From assembly GCA_021234155.1 (NCBI GenBank), contig JAJEKV010000028.1, positions 13,468,134 to 13,532,133 of the forward strand: DNA of 64,000 nt, written 5' to 3'. The notes under the pieces were generated by a model. That model ran no database searches. It worked only from the letters and a program-made list of their open reading frames with translations, and was not told the origin of the DNA. Each line of letters starts with the position of its first letter. The stretch's first letter is position 1. Shown piece after piece: positions 1-10,742 of this stretch. The DNA comes from Isoetes taiwanensis (taxonomy: Eukaryota; Streptophyta; Lycopodiopsida; Isoetales; Isoetaceae). The position numbers were made by a program, and so were the translations under genes.

Positions 1-1500
1 CCTCCTTCGAACCGGTTATCGGCGTCTTCTCACAGCAGCTCTTCTTCTCTTCTCGTTGCTTTCAATCTTCCTCTTTCAATCCTTTTCCTCATACTCTACC
101 ATGATCCCATCTTCCTTTCTACTTCTATTCTCGTTGCTTTCTATCTTCCTCTTTCAATCCTTTTCTTCATACTCTACCCTGATCCTATCTTCCTTTCTAA
201 TCCTTTTATCCATGACTCTAGCATTCAGCTGCCAGATATGGCTTTCACATGTTTTGAAGCGATTTGGAGCACTCTACTGCAAGATTTCGTGGGCATTTGA
301 TCAGGACTTAGTGATTTGAACTCGGATTATGCAGATTGTTTTTGTTTCTTATTTGCACAGTTTTTCTAAGTCATGCATGATTCATCCTATCGGTCTGGTT
401 TTTATGGCTAGGTGGCTCCTGACATATCCTTCTTTAGGATTGGTTACGATGGCTAGGAGGATTCGATGCAGCCATCCCCTCTTGTTGCTTTGGATCATGT
501 GATAGCAGCATGGGCAGGAAGCGATTCTCTGTCTCTTCTTTGTGTTTCTCAGATTTTTTGTGCAGGAGTCGTTTTTCTGGCGGACGGAAGGAGCGGCTTG
601 ATTCCTCTGTTCTGGTTTGGGCCCATTGGTGCCAGGCAGGAGCTCCAGGGCCGCAGATCCGCCATGCAGATCCGCCATTCAGTATCCAGCATCCAGCGCA
701 GCACACCGCCATCCGATTGGCTCAGGGATCTACAATCTGTTCAGCCTACTCATGGGCCTGTTCCGCCATGCAGATCCGAGCTATGGTACAGGGCCATCTG
801 GATTCCGATCCCTATGCACCATAATCAGTTGTAGCTCATGGCATGATAAGTTCTAGCTCAGATCCCCTATTCTTGGACCGCCGTCTGGGCCATCCGTTTG
901 GATTGCCACAGGAAGCTCCTCCGTTCCCTCTTCTTCCGGCCGCTCCACCGTTCCCCCTGCCTCGACTTGCCTGCCCATCTCTCTCGCCTTTGGCTTCTAC
1001 CTGCCTACCGTCTTTCAACCATGTAGTAGCTTCCGGCCTGCCTCCTGTAACAGGCCGCCGCCCTTCTCTGGTTGCAAGCTCCTGCCCACATGGCAGGGCC
1101 ACGTGGTCGCAAGGTAATCCTGCCGGTGTAGATCCCGTGGAGCAGAGGTGGCATCCCCGATTTAAGAAGTGCTCACCTTTTAACGCACCATGGTTTTATA
1201 GAACTCTTGTTAGAATTTAGAATTTGAAATGCATTCTCTTTTCACCCTTTTCTATCCATAATGTATTTGATGCTTCGATCCATGCATTATTTATGCCATC
1301 AATGGTTGAATTCTGCATTTTATCGACACAGACGATTTTTAGTGCCTCATTTTCACAACCTTTGAACGGTTATACTCATAAGCACAGGACATGTAAGAAT
1401 AGTAGCCATCTTAACCGTATCCCCTTACCTTAGCTAACTTTTTTTCTTTTTGACCCTAGCTATCTATCAGTTTTATGCGTTTTTGCGTCGTCTTTCATGT
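1..1500. other. Pyrimidine-rich non-coding repeat DNA
   Basis: No convincing gene. The first ~60 bases are near identical to 9231-9290, which lies just inside the structured repeat unit at 9131-9790, so the window opens inside another, truncated copy of that unit. The plus strand is strongly C/T rich and the short open frames have low-complexity Ser/Phe/Leu composition. A GCCATGCAGATCCG motif occurs at 661 and again near 765, and 840-1150 is GC richer. Nothing else is recognisable. Confidence 0.6.
53..210. repeat. Two-copy tandem repeat, ~78 bp period
   Basis: CTCGTTGCTTTC followed by a T/C-rich stretch starts at about 53 and again at about 131, with only a few substitutions between the copies. 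It explains the repetitive open frame seen here, which is therefore not a gene. Confidence 0.75.
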
Positions 1501-1518
1501 TTAATGGTTTTTTCATAT

Positions 1519-1690
1519 CCCATCGATCCGAGACATCGGATCGCCATTCTAGAATGGGACGAGCATGCATGTTTTGCATGCATGCGGGCGGCGCATGCCC
1601 ATTCTGGTTGGGAGTTCGCTATTTTAGGCGCGTTTCTGCTTCGACTTCTCATCGGCGCTTCCTCTTCTCTCTCAGCAGTACCTTATTCTA
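1519..1690 (+). repeat. Partial structured repeat unit, copy 1
   Basis: The segment opens with hairpin CGATCCGA-GACA-TCGGATCG (1524-1543), then ATTCTAGAATGGGAC, then a GCATGCAT inverted pair, then a T/C-rich tail with CTCATCGGCG. The tail ends in TTATTCTAGAAT, which passes directly into copy 2, so the two are in tandem. The same order recurs at 1685, 2046 and 9151. Non-coding; see the full units. Confidence 0.7.
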
Positions 1691-1865
1691 GAATCCCATC
1701 GATCCGAGACATCGGATCGCCATTCTAGAATGGGACGAGCATGCATGTTTTGCATGCATGCGGCGGCGCATGCCCATTACGGTTGGGAGTTAAGCTAGTT
1801 TAGGCAAGGCGTTTACGCCGACTTCTCATCGGGCGCTTCCTCTTCTCTCAAAGTGATTACCTTAT
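1685..1865 (+). repeat. Partial structured repeat unit, copy 2
   Basis: It repeats the order of copy 1: ATTCTAGAAT (1685-1694), hairpin CGATCCGA/TCGGATCG (1700-1719), ATTCTAGAATGGGAC (1722-1736), the GCATGCAT pair and the CTCATCGGGCG tail. It differs from copy 1 by scattered substitutions and small indels. Confidence 0.7.
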
Positions 1866-2019
1866 TCTCTTTGAATTGTTTCCAGGCAGGGGAGGGGCTT
1901 CTTCCTGCCTGGTTTGGCCAATTTGGCGTTTCTTTCATGCTGTCCTTTCTCGGCCTTTAGCCTTCATCCTGTGACCTTCGTCCTCGATCCTAGTTTGTTA
2001 AGGAAGTCCTTTGGTATTC

Positions 2020-2729
2020 GGGCGGTTTGTTGGTTTTATCGCGAAGTCCCATTCTAGAATCCCATCGATCCGGAGACATCGGATCGCCATTCTAGAATGG
2101 GGACGAGCATGCATATATTTTTGCATGCATGCGGGCGGCGCGATGCCCATTACAGTTGGGAGTTAAGCTATTTTAGGGCGCGTTTGCCGACTTTCTCATC
2201 GGCGTTTCCTCTTCTCTCTCAGCAGTACCTTATTCTCTTTGAACCCACCCTCCCCCCCCTTCTTTGTTATTGTATTTTTATCGCGTGGCACGCGTGTAAT
2301 CAGCCCCTCCACTCTGGGAGGTTTGTTTTGTCTTGTTGTTTTGTTAGTGATGTGCGGTACTGGGTTAGCGGCTGCATCTGTTTTCGACTTTTTCCATTCG
2401 TGGGTTTTGGGGCGATTTTTTATGCCTTTACGTTTGTCTAAGCCCCTTGCCGAAGGCTTATCACTAGGGTTTTTCCTCGAAAACCCGAAAGGGCGGGGTT
2501 TTTTAATCCCGGTGATAAGCTTTCGGCAGGTACACTAGCCTAGTCTCTATTAGCATTGTATTTTGTTGGGGTCCAAATGATATAATTGGATTTTCCCTTT
2601 ATTTTTTATGGGTAGTTCGCATGTGTGCGGCTACCCACTATCCACCATTGTAGAAAATCTGCTGAGATGAATGAGAAGCAAGTCTAAGTCGGGCGGTTTG
2701 TTGGTTTCATGCGAGTCCCATTCTAGAAT
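2020..2729 (+). repeat. Complete structured repeat unit with terminal direct repeats
   Basis: A direct repeat GGGCGGTTTGTTGG...GTCCCATTCTAGAAT flanks the unit (2020-2060 and 2691-2729), giving a ~671 bp period. Inside are, in order: a long terminal hairpin (GTCCCATTCTAGAAT pairing with ATTCTAGAATGGGGAC around CGATCCG/CGGATCG), a GCATGCAT pair, a T/C-rich body, an ~85-nt branched hairpin (2446-2530) and a GGGTAG/CTACCC hairpin (2610-2636). The unit at 9131-9790 has the same order. No reading frame is conserved. The direct repeats could reflect a tandem array or integration of a circular or concatemeric molecule. I do not recognise a named family. Confidence 0.65.
2446..2530 (+). ncRNA. Candidate structured RNA, copy 1
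   Basis: A ~19-bp outer stem (CTTGCCGAAGGCTTATCAC with GTGATAAGCTTTCGGCAGG, two mismatches) encloses GGGTTTT-loop-AAAACCC, then GAAA, then GGGC-GGGG and a T-run closed by CCC. The copy at 9555-9631 keeps the inner sequence and the pairing of the outer stem although the outer sequence differs. This suggests a folded RNA, or selected cruciform DNA. I looked for a hammerhead core (CTGATGA plus GAAA) and found only the GAAA, so I assign no ribozyme class. Expression is unproven. Confidence 0.4.
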
Positions 2730-4640
2730 TATGCATTCTTCATAAAGGGCGCGTGATCCATTGTGGAATAGCGTTTTTCGACATTATTTTCCATGAGGTG
2801 ATAACTTTGTTGAGTCATATTTAGTCTCGCTTTTCTAGCCATCGTTTGTAATAAGATGCTACATTTGCCAGTTTAATCTTGCCATGATTTTCCTTATACG
2901 CACTTGCATTCTCTATTTGCGATCGGTCTTCTTGGATATTGTTGCATTCATCCTCCTAGTTTTGATTGCTTTTCTTTCTCTTTTTGCACTCTTTGATCTA
3001 TGCCTTGTTCATGGTGTTGTTGAACTCGGTTTATTCGTATACGTGATTTTTTTATGCATTTGTGTTTGCTCATCTAGTTGAGGTATATTGCCTCTACAGA
3101 TATTTAGGTCTTTTTTAAAGGAGTTATTGTTCTGAGGCATTTATTTGCAAAGATTTTTGACTAGTATACCATGGGTGGCTTTTACGACCTGTATGTGTTA
3201 TTTGGTTTTGCTTTCTTATCTTGCTAATCTCTTTAGATTCCACCCCAATTTGGGCCCTCCTCACCTTCATCTCCTCTTGACTCTTGGCCATAACCTCTCA
3301 TTTCCCTTCGACCCCACATGCTTCGACTTCTTCATTCGAACCTGGCATCTTATCTCTTTCTATATTTGCGCTTCCTTTTTACTCAGACCCGCGCTGTCTT
3401 CGGCTAGCTATTAAGATCCTCCTTGGTCTAGTACATGTTGTAGTTTTTTGACCTATGCCTTGTTCATGTTGTTGTTGGGACTCGTTGTGTGTATGACAGA
3501 CATTTACTTGTTTTTGCATTTGCTCCATTGTCTTGAGGTCTATTGGGATTTGCACGTATCATCATTTGCTATCTAGGGTGTTATGTGGCTCAGTTCTTGT
3601 TTTCCCGGTGGTTATTTTCTTTGAACTCTATCCCATTGTTATGTTGATAATATGATATCTGGACCCGAAATTTTGCATTTTTATTCTGCATTTGAACATT
3701 TTTCATTTTTAGTTTTTATTTGCACAATGAACCATTCATGTTCTCAATTTTATTCTTGACCTTCCGCTTGATTTAGTACCCACCCAAGTAACCCGGCCAC
3801 GTTCTACCCTAGTTTACTAGAGGTTGTTTCTGCACCAACCTCTACCTAGAACACGATTATTCGTTGTCGCATTCTCCATTGTTCGGCGCTCTCGGTCCTT
3901 GCCACCTCCATTCAGGTGGACCCCTCTCCCATGCGTGCTCCACCTCGGTATGTCATCCCAGTTGTTTAAGATAGTGTGACTTGACTTGTGCCTGCCATCT
4001 CAGTTATTTTAGGTGTTGCTATATGGCTTGTGTTCCAAGTATCCTTTGTGTTGGGGGTTTTTTGCTTGGGGTCAGGTACACGGTTGTTGTTCCCACGTTT
4101 ACTATGGTAAGTCCCTTTGTAGCATTCTTTTACACCTATTGATTTTTAATGGTTGTTCTTATGAGTGATACCAGGGGTTCTCTTCTTGTTCTCCGCTTCT
4201 AACCTGAACCCGATCTTTACACCCTCGCTCTCATATTCTTGTTCCATCCTTGCATAGATCTTATGATCCTCTTTGCTAGGGGCCACCGAATCCTATTTGG
4301 CACCTTGTCGTTTGGCGTTGTGTTCTGGCAATTGTTCTTTTCAGTTTTCGATTTTCTGGCCCTATCATTACCCGTCATTTGTATATGTGCTGTTTAGCTT
4401 TTTCTGGATACGTCGCATCTTGCGTTTGGCACTTCCTTATACTCCTTCAACTTTGACATTCTTCTCTTTGCCATGTTTTTTGCACTTTGTCATGTTTTGC
4501 ATTTGAGAGCTCTTTTGCACCATATTTATCCTTTGAAGCCTATTCACCTCGTTGGTTTAGACTTCATGTAGTATTTTCATATTGTATAGTCTTTCCTTGA
4601 TTTTTCGGTTATGGGGAGCTTCGTTTTGCCCTGTTCACTT
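2730..4640. other. T-rich stretch without recognisable feature
   Basis: Pyrimidine-rich sequence with only short, low-complexity open frames. No protein motif, RNA gene, terminal repeat or long duplication was seen. Confidence 0.5.
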
Positions 4641-6360
4641 GATCATTTCTGCTTTCTGTCGGTATATAATCTGATGTGGTTTTGGGGATTATAGCTTTGT
4701 TCATGTTGTTATTACGGCGATCGTGTTTTACAATTTCTCTGGCCGTTGGGCTCGTCTGTGGTTAATTTCTTGTTGATTTGTTCATTGGCTTGCATTCCTC
4801 TTTTCTCGTATTTATGCTTGGGCTTAAAACATAACTTTGTTGTCTTTTTCGGGGACTTCATTTTTCGCTCGCTATCATTATGCATTGTGCTACCATTATA
4901 CATCATATTTGCTATTTAGTTATATTTGGACACAAATTTCTATTTATCATGTTTTTTCTTCCACCCGCTGGGTGATGCTTTTCTCCACCCTTCGGGTGAT
5001 GCTATCCTCTCTTTTTCATGAATTGTTGATTTTTCCTCATTTCTAATCGCTCACATCAATTTGAGTGCTTGTCGTTGTGCAGCTTGCCGCTTCACCATTA
5101 TGCAGGTTCTTGTTCTCTCGCGTTCACGGTCGTTGGCGCTCCTCTTCGTCTCACCCTCGCTACGTGCTTCGTGACCCGACATAACACTTGGAGGTTTTCG
5201 CGGCGGCTGGGCTTATAGTTTGTGAAGTTACGCCTCATTTTTTCGTTTACGTTGTGCTCCGAATGACCTTTAGTCTCCGTTTCCTTATTGACCTTCCGTT
5301 TGCTCGGTGCTAGTATGTCTACATTCTCTTCTTCAATCTCATCCCTCGTTTGCCAAAGTATGTTTGGCTCATTCTGTTGGTGTTTGTCTTGTATCTGGTA
5401 AGCTTCGAGACGTTGCTTTTTCTGTTATTGGTTGTGGTTGACATTTCATGTTCTTAGTTTGGTCTTTTCAATATTGTTCTTACAACCTTGGGCTGCTTAC
5501 TCACTTTTTGCTAACCCTTTGTTCTTGTTAGCTCCTTGATCATATTACTACCCTCATGAATTCCACTCTCACCTTGGCACTCTTCATATTCATCTTCCTG
5601 TATCTGGTTTATAGTTTGACCTCTTTTCCCGGGTGTTGACGTCGTGTGGCTCTTGATCTTTTTTGTTGTCAACTTTCACGTGGTTTTATGTTGTCTTGTG
5701 GCAGCTACCTCTCGCTTTTTTACCCCCCAGGAGGTCCCCTTATTCCTTCTTTATTTTCCCTTTGGGTTTTTCTTCCGCGCCCCCTCCACCCTCACGGCTT
5801 CTATGGCTCTATTCTGCCTCTACGCGTGGGCGTTGTCTTTCTTTTTCATTGTCTCGCGTTGACGTTTTTATTCGCCCTTCTAAACGAAACCAACTTGCCC
5901 ACGGTCATCCGATTTCCTTAGCTCACTTGCCGTCGCTCGCATGCCCCGTCACTATCCTTCCGCGGCTGATTTCCACCGGTTCTTATCATCTCTTCGATCC
6001 TCTGGCGGCTCTCTTTTTCGCTCCTCTCCTAGCCTATCCGACTGCCCGCGTGTGGGGAGGGATTGTCTTCTCGCTATCGACTTGGATCCATCCCAATATG
6101 GTACACATTATTTCGTCTGGCTGCGGGTTTCGGCATGCGCGGCTCAGCATTTATTCCTAACTTTTTCGGCTTTTTTGCATGGTCCTAAGTTCCTTATGAA
6201 AGTGTTTTCCTCTTAGGTTGTTCTAATGTGTGTCCTTCAGTTGGTTTGAATTTTCTTTAGGAGGATGCGCGAGCATTTAACTTATGGGTGCATTTGCGTG
6301 GTTTTTAACTTGATCATTAGAGGGTTTTCTATCGGGTATGTTTTTGCACATGTATATTGT
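4641..6360. repeat. Large tandem duplication, copy 1
   Basis: From CTGTCGGTATATAATCTG (about 4656) to the ACATGTATATTGTTT end, this segment is repeated at 6858-8095 in the same order with high similarity. A ~470 bp part of it (around 5220-5690) is missing from the second copy. It contains a pair of short hairpins (CCACCCGCTGGGTGATGC and CCACCCTTCGGGTGATGC, near 4960-5005). No gene is supported. Confidence 0.65.
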
Positions 6361-6689
6361 TTTTGGAATATGAGATGAATCTCACTCTGCTAACCTGACG
6401 ACCTTGGCTCTCTTAATATTTACCTTCACTCTCTTATTTTTGTTCCAGACCATTTCGCAGACCTTCTGCACTTCTTTGCTAGGTACTTCTATTTGATGCC
6501 ACCCTCATTTTGCTTCTGGACCTTTTTCGTGACTTTTGACTTTGCACTAGTATGTCTGCCACCTCTGACTTTACCTCATCTCTCCTCTAACTTTACTCGC
6601 TCCAAATGTCCTATTCTTTTCCTTATGACCTCTCATTTAAACACTATCATTTATCTTTTGTTCCACATCCACATCTTGTTTAACAATTG

Positions 6690-8095
6690 GGTTGCATTGC
6701 ATTGATTTGGACACGAATTTCTGTTTATCATGTTTTTTCTTCCACCCGCTGGCTGATGCTTTTCTCCACCCCCCGGGTGATGCTATCCTCTCTTTTTCAT
6801 GAATTGTTGATTTTTTCTCATTTCTTTGTACGTAGTTGTTTGCTCATTCGATCATTTTTCGTATTCTGTTTTCTGTCGGTATATAATCTGATGTGGTTTT
6901 TGGGGATTCTAGCCTTGTTCATGTTGTTATTAAGGCGATCGTGTTGGGCTCTTGTCTATGGTTCTTTTCTTGTTGATTTGTTCATTGGCTTGCATTCCTC
7001 TTTTCTTATATTTATGCTTGGGCTTAAAACATAACTTTGTTGTTTTTTTCGGGGACTTCATTTTTAGCTCGCTATCATTATGCCTTGTGCTACTATTATA
7101 CATCATATTTGCTATTTAGCTATATTTGGACACAGATTTCTGTTTATCATGTTTTTTCTTCCACCCGCTGGGTGATGCTTTTCTCCACCCTCCAGGTGAT
7201 GCTATCCTCTCTTTTTCATGAATTGTTGATTTTTCCTCATTTCTAATCACTCACATCAATTTGAGGGCTTGTCGTTGTGCAGCTTGCCGCTTCACCATTA
7301 TGCACGTTCTTGTTCTCCTTAACTGCTCATGGGTGCCTTCTACATGTTCCAATTCTTCTCGCGCTCACGGTCGTTGGCGATCCTCTTCGTCTCACCCTTG
7401 CCACGTGCTTCGTGCCCGACTCAACACTTGGGAGTTTCGCGGCGGCTGGGCTTATAGTTTATGAACCACCTCTCGCTTATTTCCCCCAGGAGGTCCCCTT
7501 ATTCCTCTTTTATTTTCCCTTTGGGTTTTTCTCCCGCACCCCCTCCACCCTCACGGTTTCTATAGCTATATTCCGCCTCTACGCGTGGACGTTGTCTTTC
7601 TTTTTCATTGTCTCACGTTGATGTTCTTATTCGCCCTTCTAACCGAAACCAACTTGCCCGCGGTCATACGATTTCCTTAGCTCACTTGCCATCGCTCGCA
7701 TGCCCCGTCACTATCCTCCGTCCGGCGGCCCTCTTTTTTCGCTCCTCTCCTTCCTCTCTACGTCCCTTAGCCTATCCGACTCCTCGCGTGTGGGAGGGAT
7801 TGTCTTCTCGCTATCGGCTTGGAATATTTTGCTCGTCGCGGCGGGGTTTCGGCAGCTGCGGCTCGGCATTTCTTCCTCACTTTTCAGGCATTTTTGCATG
7901 GTCATAAGTTACTTATGAAAGTGTTTTCCTCTTCGGTTGTTCTAATGTGTGTCCTTCAGTTGGTTTGAAATTTCTTTAGGAGGATGAGCGAGCATTTGCC
8001 TTTTTTTTTTTTTATTTATGGGTGCATTTGCGTGGTTTTAACTTGATCCTTAGAGGGTTTCTATCGGGTATGTTTTTGTACATGTATATTGTTTG
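6690..8095. repeat. Large tandem duplication, copy 2
   Basis: Matches 4641-6360 with an internal deletion. The block around the hairpin pair (ATTTGGACAC...CATGAATTGTTGATTTTT) occurs three times: 4920-5044, 6708-6824 and 7126-7244. Part of the duplication was therefore itself duplicated. Confidence 0.6.
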
Positions 8096-8689
8096 GCGCT
8101 GTCAATCTCTATCATTGGTATATTTGCTATTTGGGTTTATCTGGATATGATGCATATTGCGTTGGCACCGCCTTGAGATTTTGCGACTTGGGTTTCTATT
8201 GGATCATCTTTCTTTTTATGCTTCTTTTTGTCTTGATGGGGGGGTCTCTTAAGTTGACCATTGTATACAAGAGGTTATATTGGACACATTCTAGTTTTGT
8301 GCATGGTGCTGGTTCTGCCTGATTGTAGTTATCTCGTGAAATCCATTTCTAGCTGTCTATTGAGGGCTTCTTGCACTTATCGTGGATCTTTTTCTCTTTT
8401 GGTATGTTCGTTATATATCATTGGTCATTTGCTATTTAACTTTATCTGGATATGATGCTTATTGTGTTTGGCACCGCATTGAGATTTCGCGACATGGGTT
8501 TCTATTGGATCATTTTTCCTTTTTATGCTTCTCTTTCTCTAGATGTGGAGTGTCTTACGTTGTTGTACACAAGGTGTTATCTTGGGCACATTCTAATGGC
8601 CACTTTTAGTTTGTTTCGTGTTCTTAACGTTTTTATGGTTTTCCATTGATGCTTATCTTTCTCTCGATGTCGCGTTTTTTGTGGACCGT

Positions 8690-9015
8690 TTTTTGTGGGT
8701 AGTGCTGTTTGTTTCCACCGTGATGGTGACGCACATTTCTATTTATCATGTTTTCTTCCCGTTGGGTGACGCGTTTTCTCCACCCTCCGGGTGATGCTAT
8801 ATTCCCACCTCGCGGGTGACGCATATTTCGTTATATATGATTGTTATCCACCCGTTGGGTGATGCTTTTCTCCATACTATGGGTAATGTTATCTCCACCT
8901 GCAGGTGCTGCTGTTTATTTTCACCTCGAGGGTGATGCATATTTCTTTGTACGTAGTTGTTTTCACCCTTTGGGTGATGCTGTTCTCCACCTTATTGGGT
9001 GATGCTCTCTTTTTC
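8690..9015. repeat. Cluster of short CACCC/GGGTG hairpins
   Basis: About nine short palindromes of the form CCACC(C)-N(2-4)-GGGTGATGCT lie 30-60 bases apart, separated by T-rich spacers such as ATATTTC. The central bases vary freely (GTT, TCC, TCGC, TGCA, TCGA, TTT, TTAT), while the arms and the trailing GATGC persist. Relatives occur at 4950-5005, 6745-6785 and 7160-7205. Function unknown. Spacing and arm length do not fit CRISPR. Confidence 0.6.
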
Positions 9016-9130
9016 TGCTACATGTTGGATTTTCTTTAACCATTCACGGGTGTTTTCTTGAGGTCTTTGTGTTGTTGCTTGCAGGTTTTACGCCCTCGGC
9101 TTATAGTTGAGGAAGTTCTCTGGTAGTCGG

Positions 9131-9790
9131 CCGGTTTTGTGTCTCTTGCGAGTCCCTTCCCAGAATAGCATCGATCCGAGCCATCGGATCGCCATTCTGG
9201 GAAGGGACGAGCTACTATATCAGGCCATTTCCTCCTTCGAACCGGTTATCGGCGTCTTCTCACAACAGCTCTTCTTCTCTTCTCGTTGCTTCCCTCCCTT
9301 CCCCCCCTGCTACGTGGGGGCATGAGTTTCCTTTCTCTAACCATTCACGGGTATTTTTTCGGGGTTCTTTGTGTTGCTTGCAGGCTTCCCCGTCTTCTAG
9401 GGTCCTGCTATATTTGTGTTCGCCATCAACCCACCTTTTTCGGTTCTCCAGGCCACACATTCAAGGATTTTGCCGTCTTCTGGGGTCCTGCTATATTTGT
9501 GTTCGCCGTCAACCCATCTCCTTCTGTTTTCCAGGCAACACATTCAAGGTTGTTGGCGACCATTTCTCATTAGGGTTTTCCTCGAAAACCCGAAAGGGCG
9601 GGGTTTTTTATCCCGATGAGAAGTTGTCGCCATTACCCTTCTATATTGCCTGTGCACATTTCTTTTTACGGGGTAGTCCGATATTGTTCCTATGGTCGGC
9701 TACTCCTCTCTATTCTTCAAAACGTTGTATACTGCTGCTGTGTTGAATGACAAGCCGGTTTTGTGTCTCTTGCGAGTCCCTTCCCAGAAT
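9131..9790 (+). repeat. Complete structured repeat unit, diverged copy
   Basis: A 36-bp direct repeat (CCGGTTTTGTGTCTCTTGCG plus AGTCCCTTCCCAGAAT) marks both ends, 9131-9166 and 9755-9790, a 624-bp period. The terminal hairpin is GTCCCTTCCCAGAAT with ATTCTGGGAAGGGAC. It differs from the 2020 copy at several bases, yet every change is matched on the other arm. The inner ~85-nt structure (9555-9631) and a GTAG-CCGA/TCGG-CTAC hairpin (9671-9705) follow in the same order as in the first unit. Confidence 0.65.
9555..9631 (+). ncRNA. Candidate structured RNA, copy 2
   Basis: The outer stem is GGCGAC...TTTCTCAT with ATGAGAAG...GTCGCC, enclosing the same core as the copy at 2446: GGGTTTT-CCTCG-AAAACCC, GAAA, GGGCGGGG, T-run, CCC. 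Relative to copy 1 the inner stem shows A-T to C-G and C-G to T-A replacements that keep pairing. The outer stem is different in sequence but still paired. Confidence 0.4.
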
Positions 9791-9794
9791 GAGG

Positions 9795-10283
9795 GATAAT
9801 TTTACAAAAGAAATCCAAAGGTCAATACTCATGATATACAGAAAAGGAAGAGAGCAATGAAATTAAAGAACTCATAAAGAGATTGCAAAAGAAAATGATA
9901 AGAAAAGCTTTGTTGATGACACAAGTGACATTGAGGATGTATAATGATACAAATAGCATGCAGATGGACATTGTGCAGGGAAATGACATGAATATGACAC
10001 ATAATATTCCTATTGAGAGGCCTGCCAAAAGAGGTAGAAGAACAGAGGCTCAGATCTTGAGAGATGAAAATAGATCAATGCTTGAAATACATGGAAGAAA
10101 TGAACAAGGCAGAAGCAGGAGGTTTCATGCTAATGAAGGAGGGATACATAGTGTTTTGATGTATTGCTTATGAAAAACACAGATTTACCCAAGAACTACT
10201 TTGAAGCAGTAAATGGAAAAGATTCTAAATTATGGTCAGCACTCATGCAAGAGGAAATGGAAGCTTTTAAGAGGACATGAACT
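9795..10283 (+). pseudogene. Copia-type retrotransposon pol fragment
   Basis: Translated pieces in shifting frames resemble the linker between integrase and reverse transcriptase of Ty1/Copia polyproteins. An acidic stretch VDDTSDIEDV lies near 9915. PIERPAKRGRRTEAQ follows near 10010. A frameshift near 10160 leads to PKNYFEAVNGKDSKLW and then MQEEMEAFKR near 10260, which is the typical start of the Copia RT domain. A stop codon follows at once, and the MITE at 10284 cuts the remnant. No LTRs were found. A dead fragment. Confidence 0.6.
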
Positions 10284-10742
10284 TATAACAACCAACACAT
10301 AACTACCAGTAACATTAATTAACACAATCATTGGGTCCAACACATTTAAATTAAAATCCCCCTTAAACCCCCTTTGGTTTGGGTGCATATTCACACGGGG
10401 GGTGACTCCGGGCAACGAGAGCTGTTGGATAGGCATATTCACCCCTTATTCCTTAATCTACACCGTACGTAAAGTTCCTCGTTTGTGGAGTATGCAAGTA
10501 CAAAATTTGCTATACTGTCTAACAAGATTTGCAAAATACTATAAGATTTCAAGCAAAATACTATATGGTGTTGATTTTGTACGTGCAAAATATAATTATA
10601 AGGGCTCTCGCTGCCCTACGTCACCCCCCGTGTGAATATGCACCCAAACCAAAAGGGGTTTAAGGGGGATTTTAATTTAAATGTGTTGGACCCAATGGTT
10701 GTGTTAATTAATGTTAATGGTAGTTATGTGTTGGTTGTTATA
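10284..10742. mobile_element. 459-bp MITE with ~125-bp inverted arms
   Basis: The left arm starts TATAACAACCAACACATAAC. The right arm is its near-perfect reverse complement, ending GTTATGTGTTGGTTGTTATA. The arms extend about 125 bases each, through GGGTCCAACACATTTAAATT to the CACACGGGGGGTGA block, leaving about 210 bp of unrelated centre. It has no coding capacity. The ends can be read with a TA duplication (ends TAACAACC...), which would suit a Tc1/mariner-type MITE, but the exact boundary is ambiguous. It interrupts the Copia remnant. Confidence 0.8.

Noticed and set aside
843-1220. 125-residue Pro/Ser-rich frame
   Set aside because: Low-complexity translation of a C/T-rich stretch with no supporting signal.
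2446-2530. Hammerhead ribozyme
   Set aside because: A GAAA follows a stem as in hammerheads, but no CTGATGA box is present on either strand; I did not assign a class.
8690-9015. CRISPR-like array
   Set aside because: Repeats are short imperfect palindromes with variable spacing in a eukaryotic repeat region.
1-9230. LTR pair, because 1-60 equals 9231-9290
   Set aside because: Similarity stops after ~60 bases and the shared part belongs to the structured repeat unit that also occurs at 1519-2100; no primer-binding site or pol in between.
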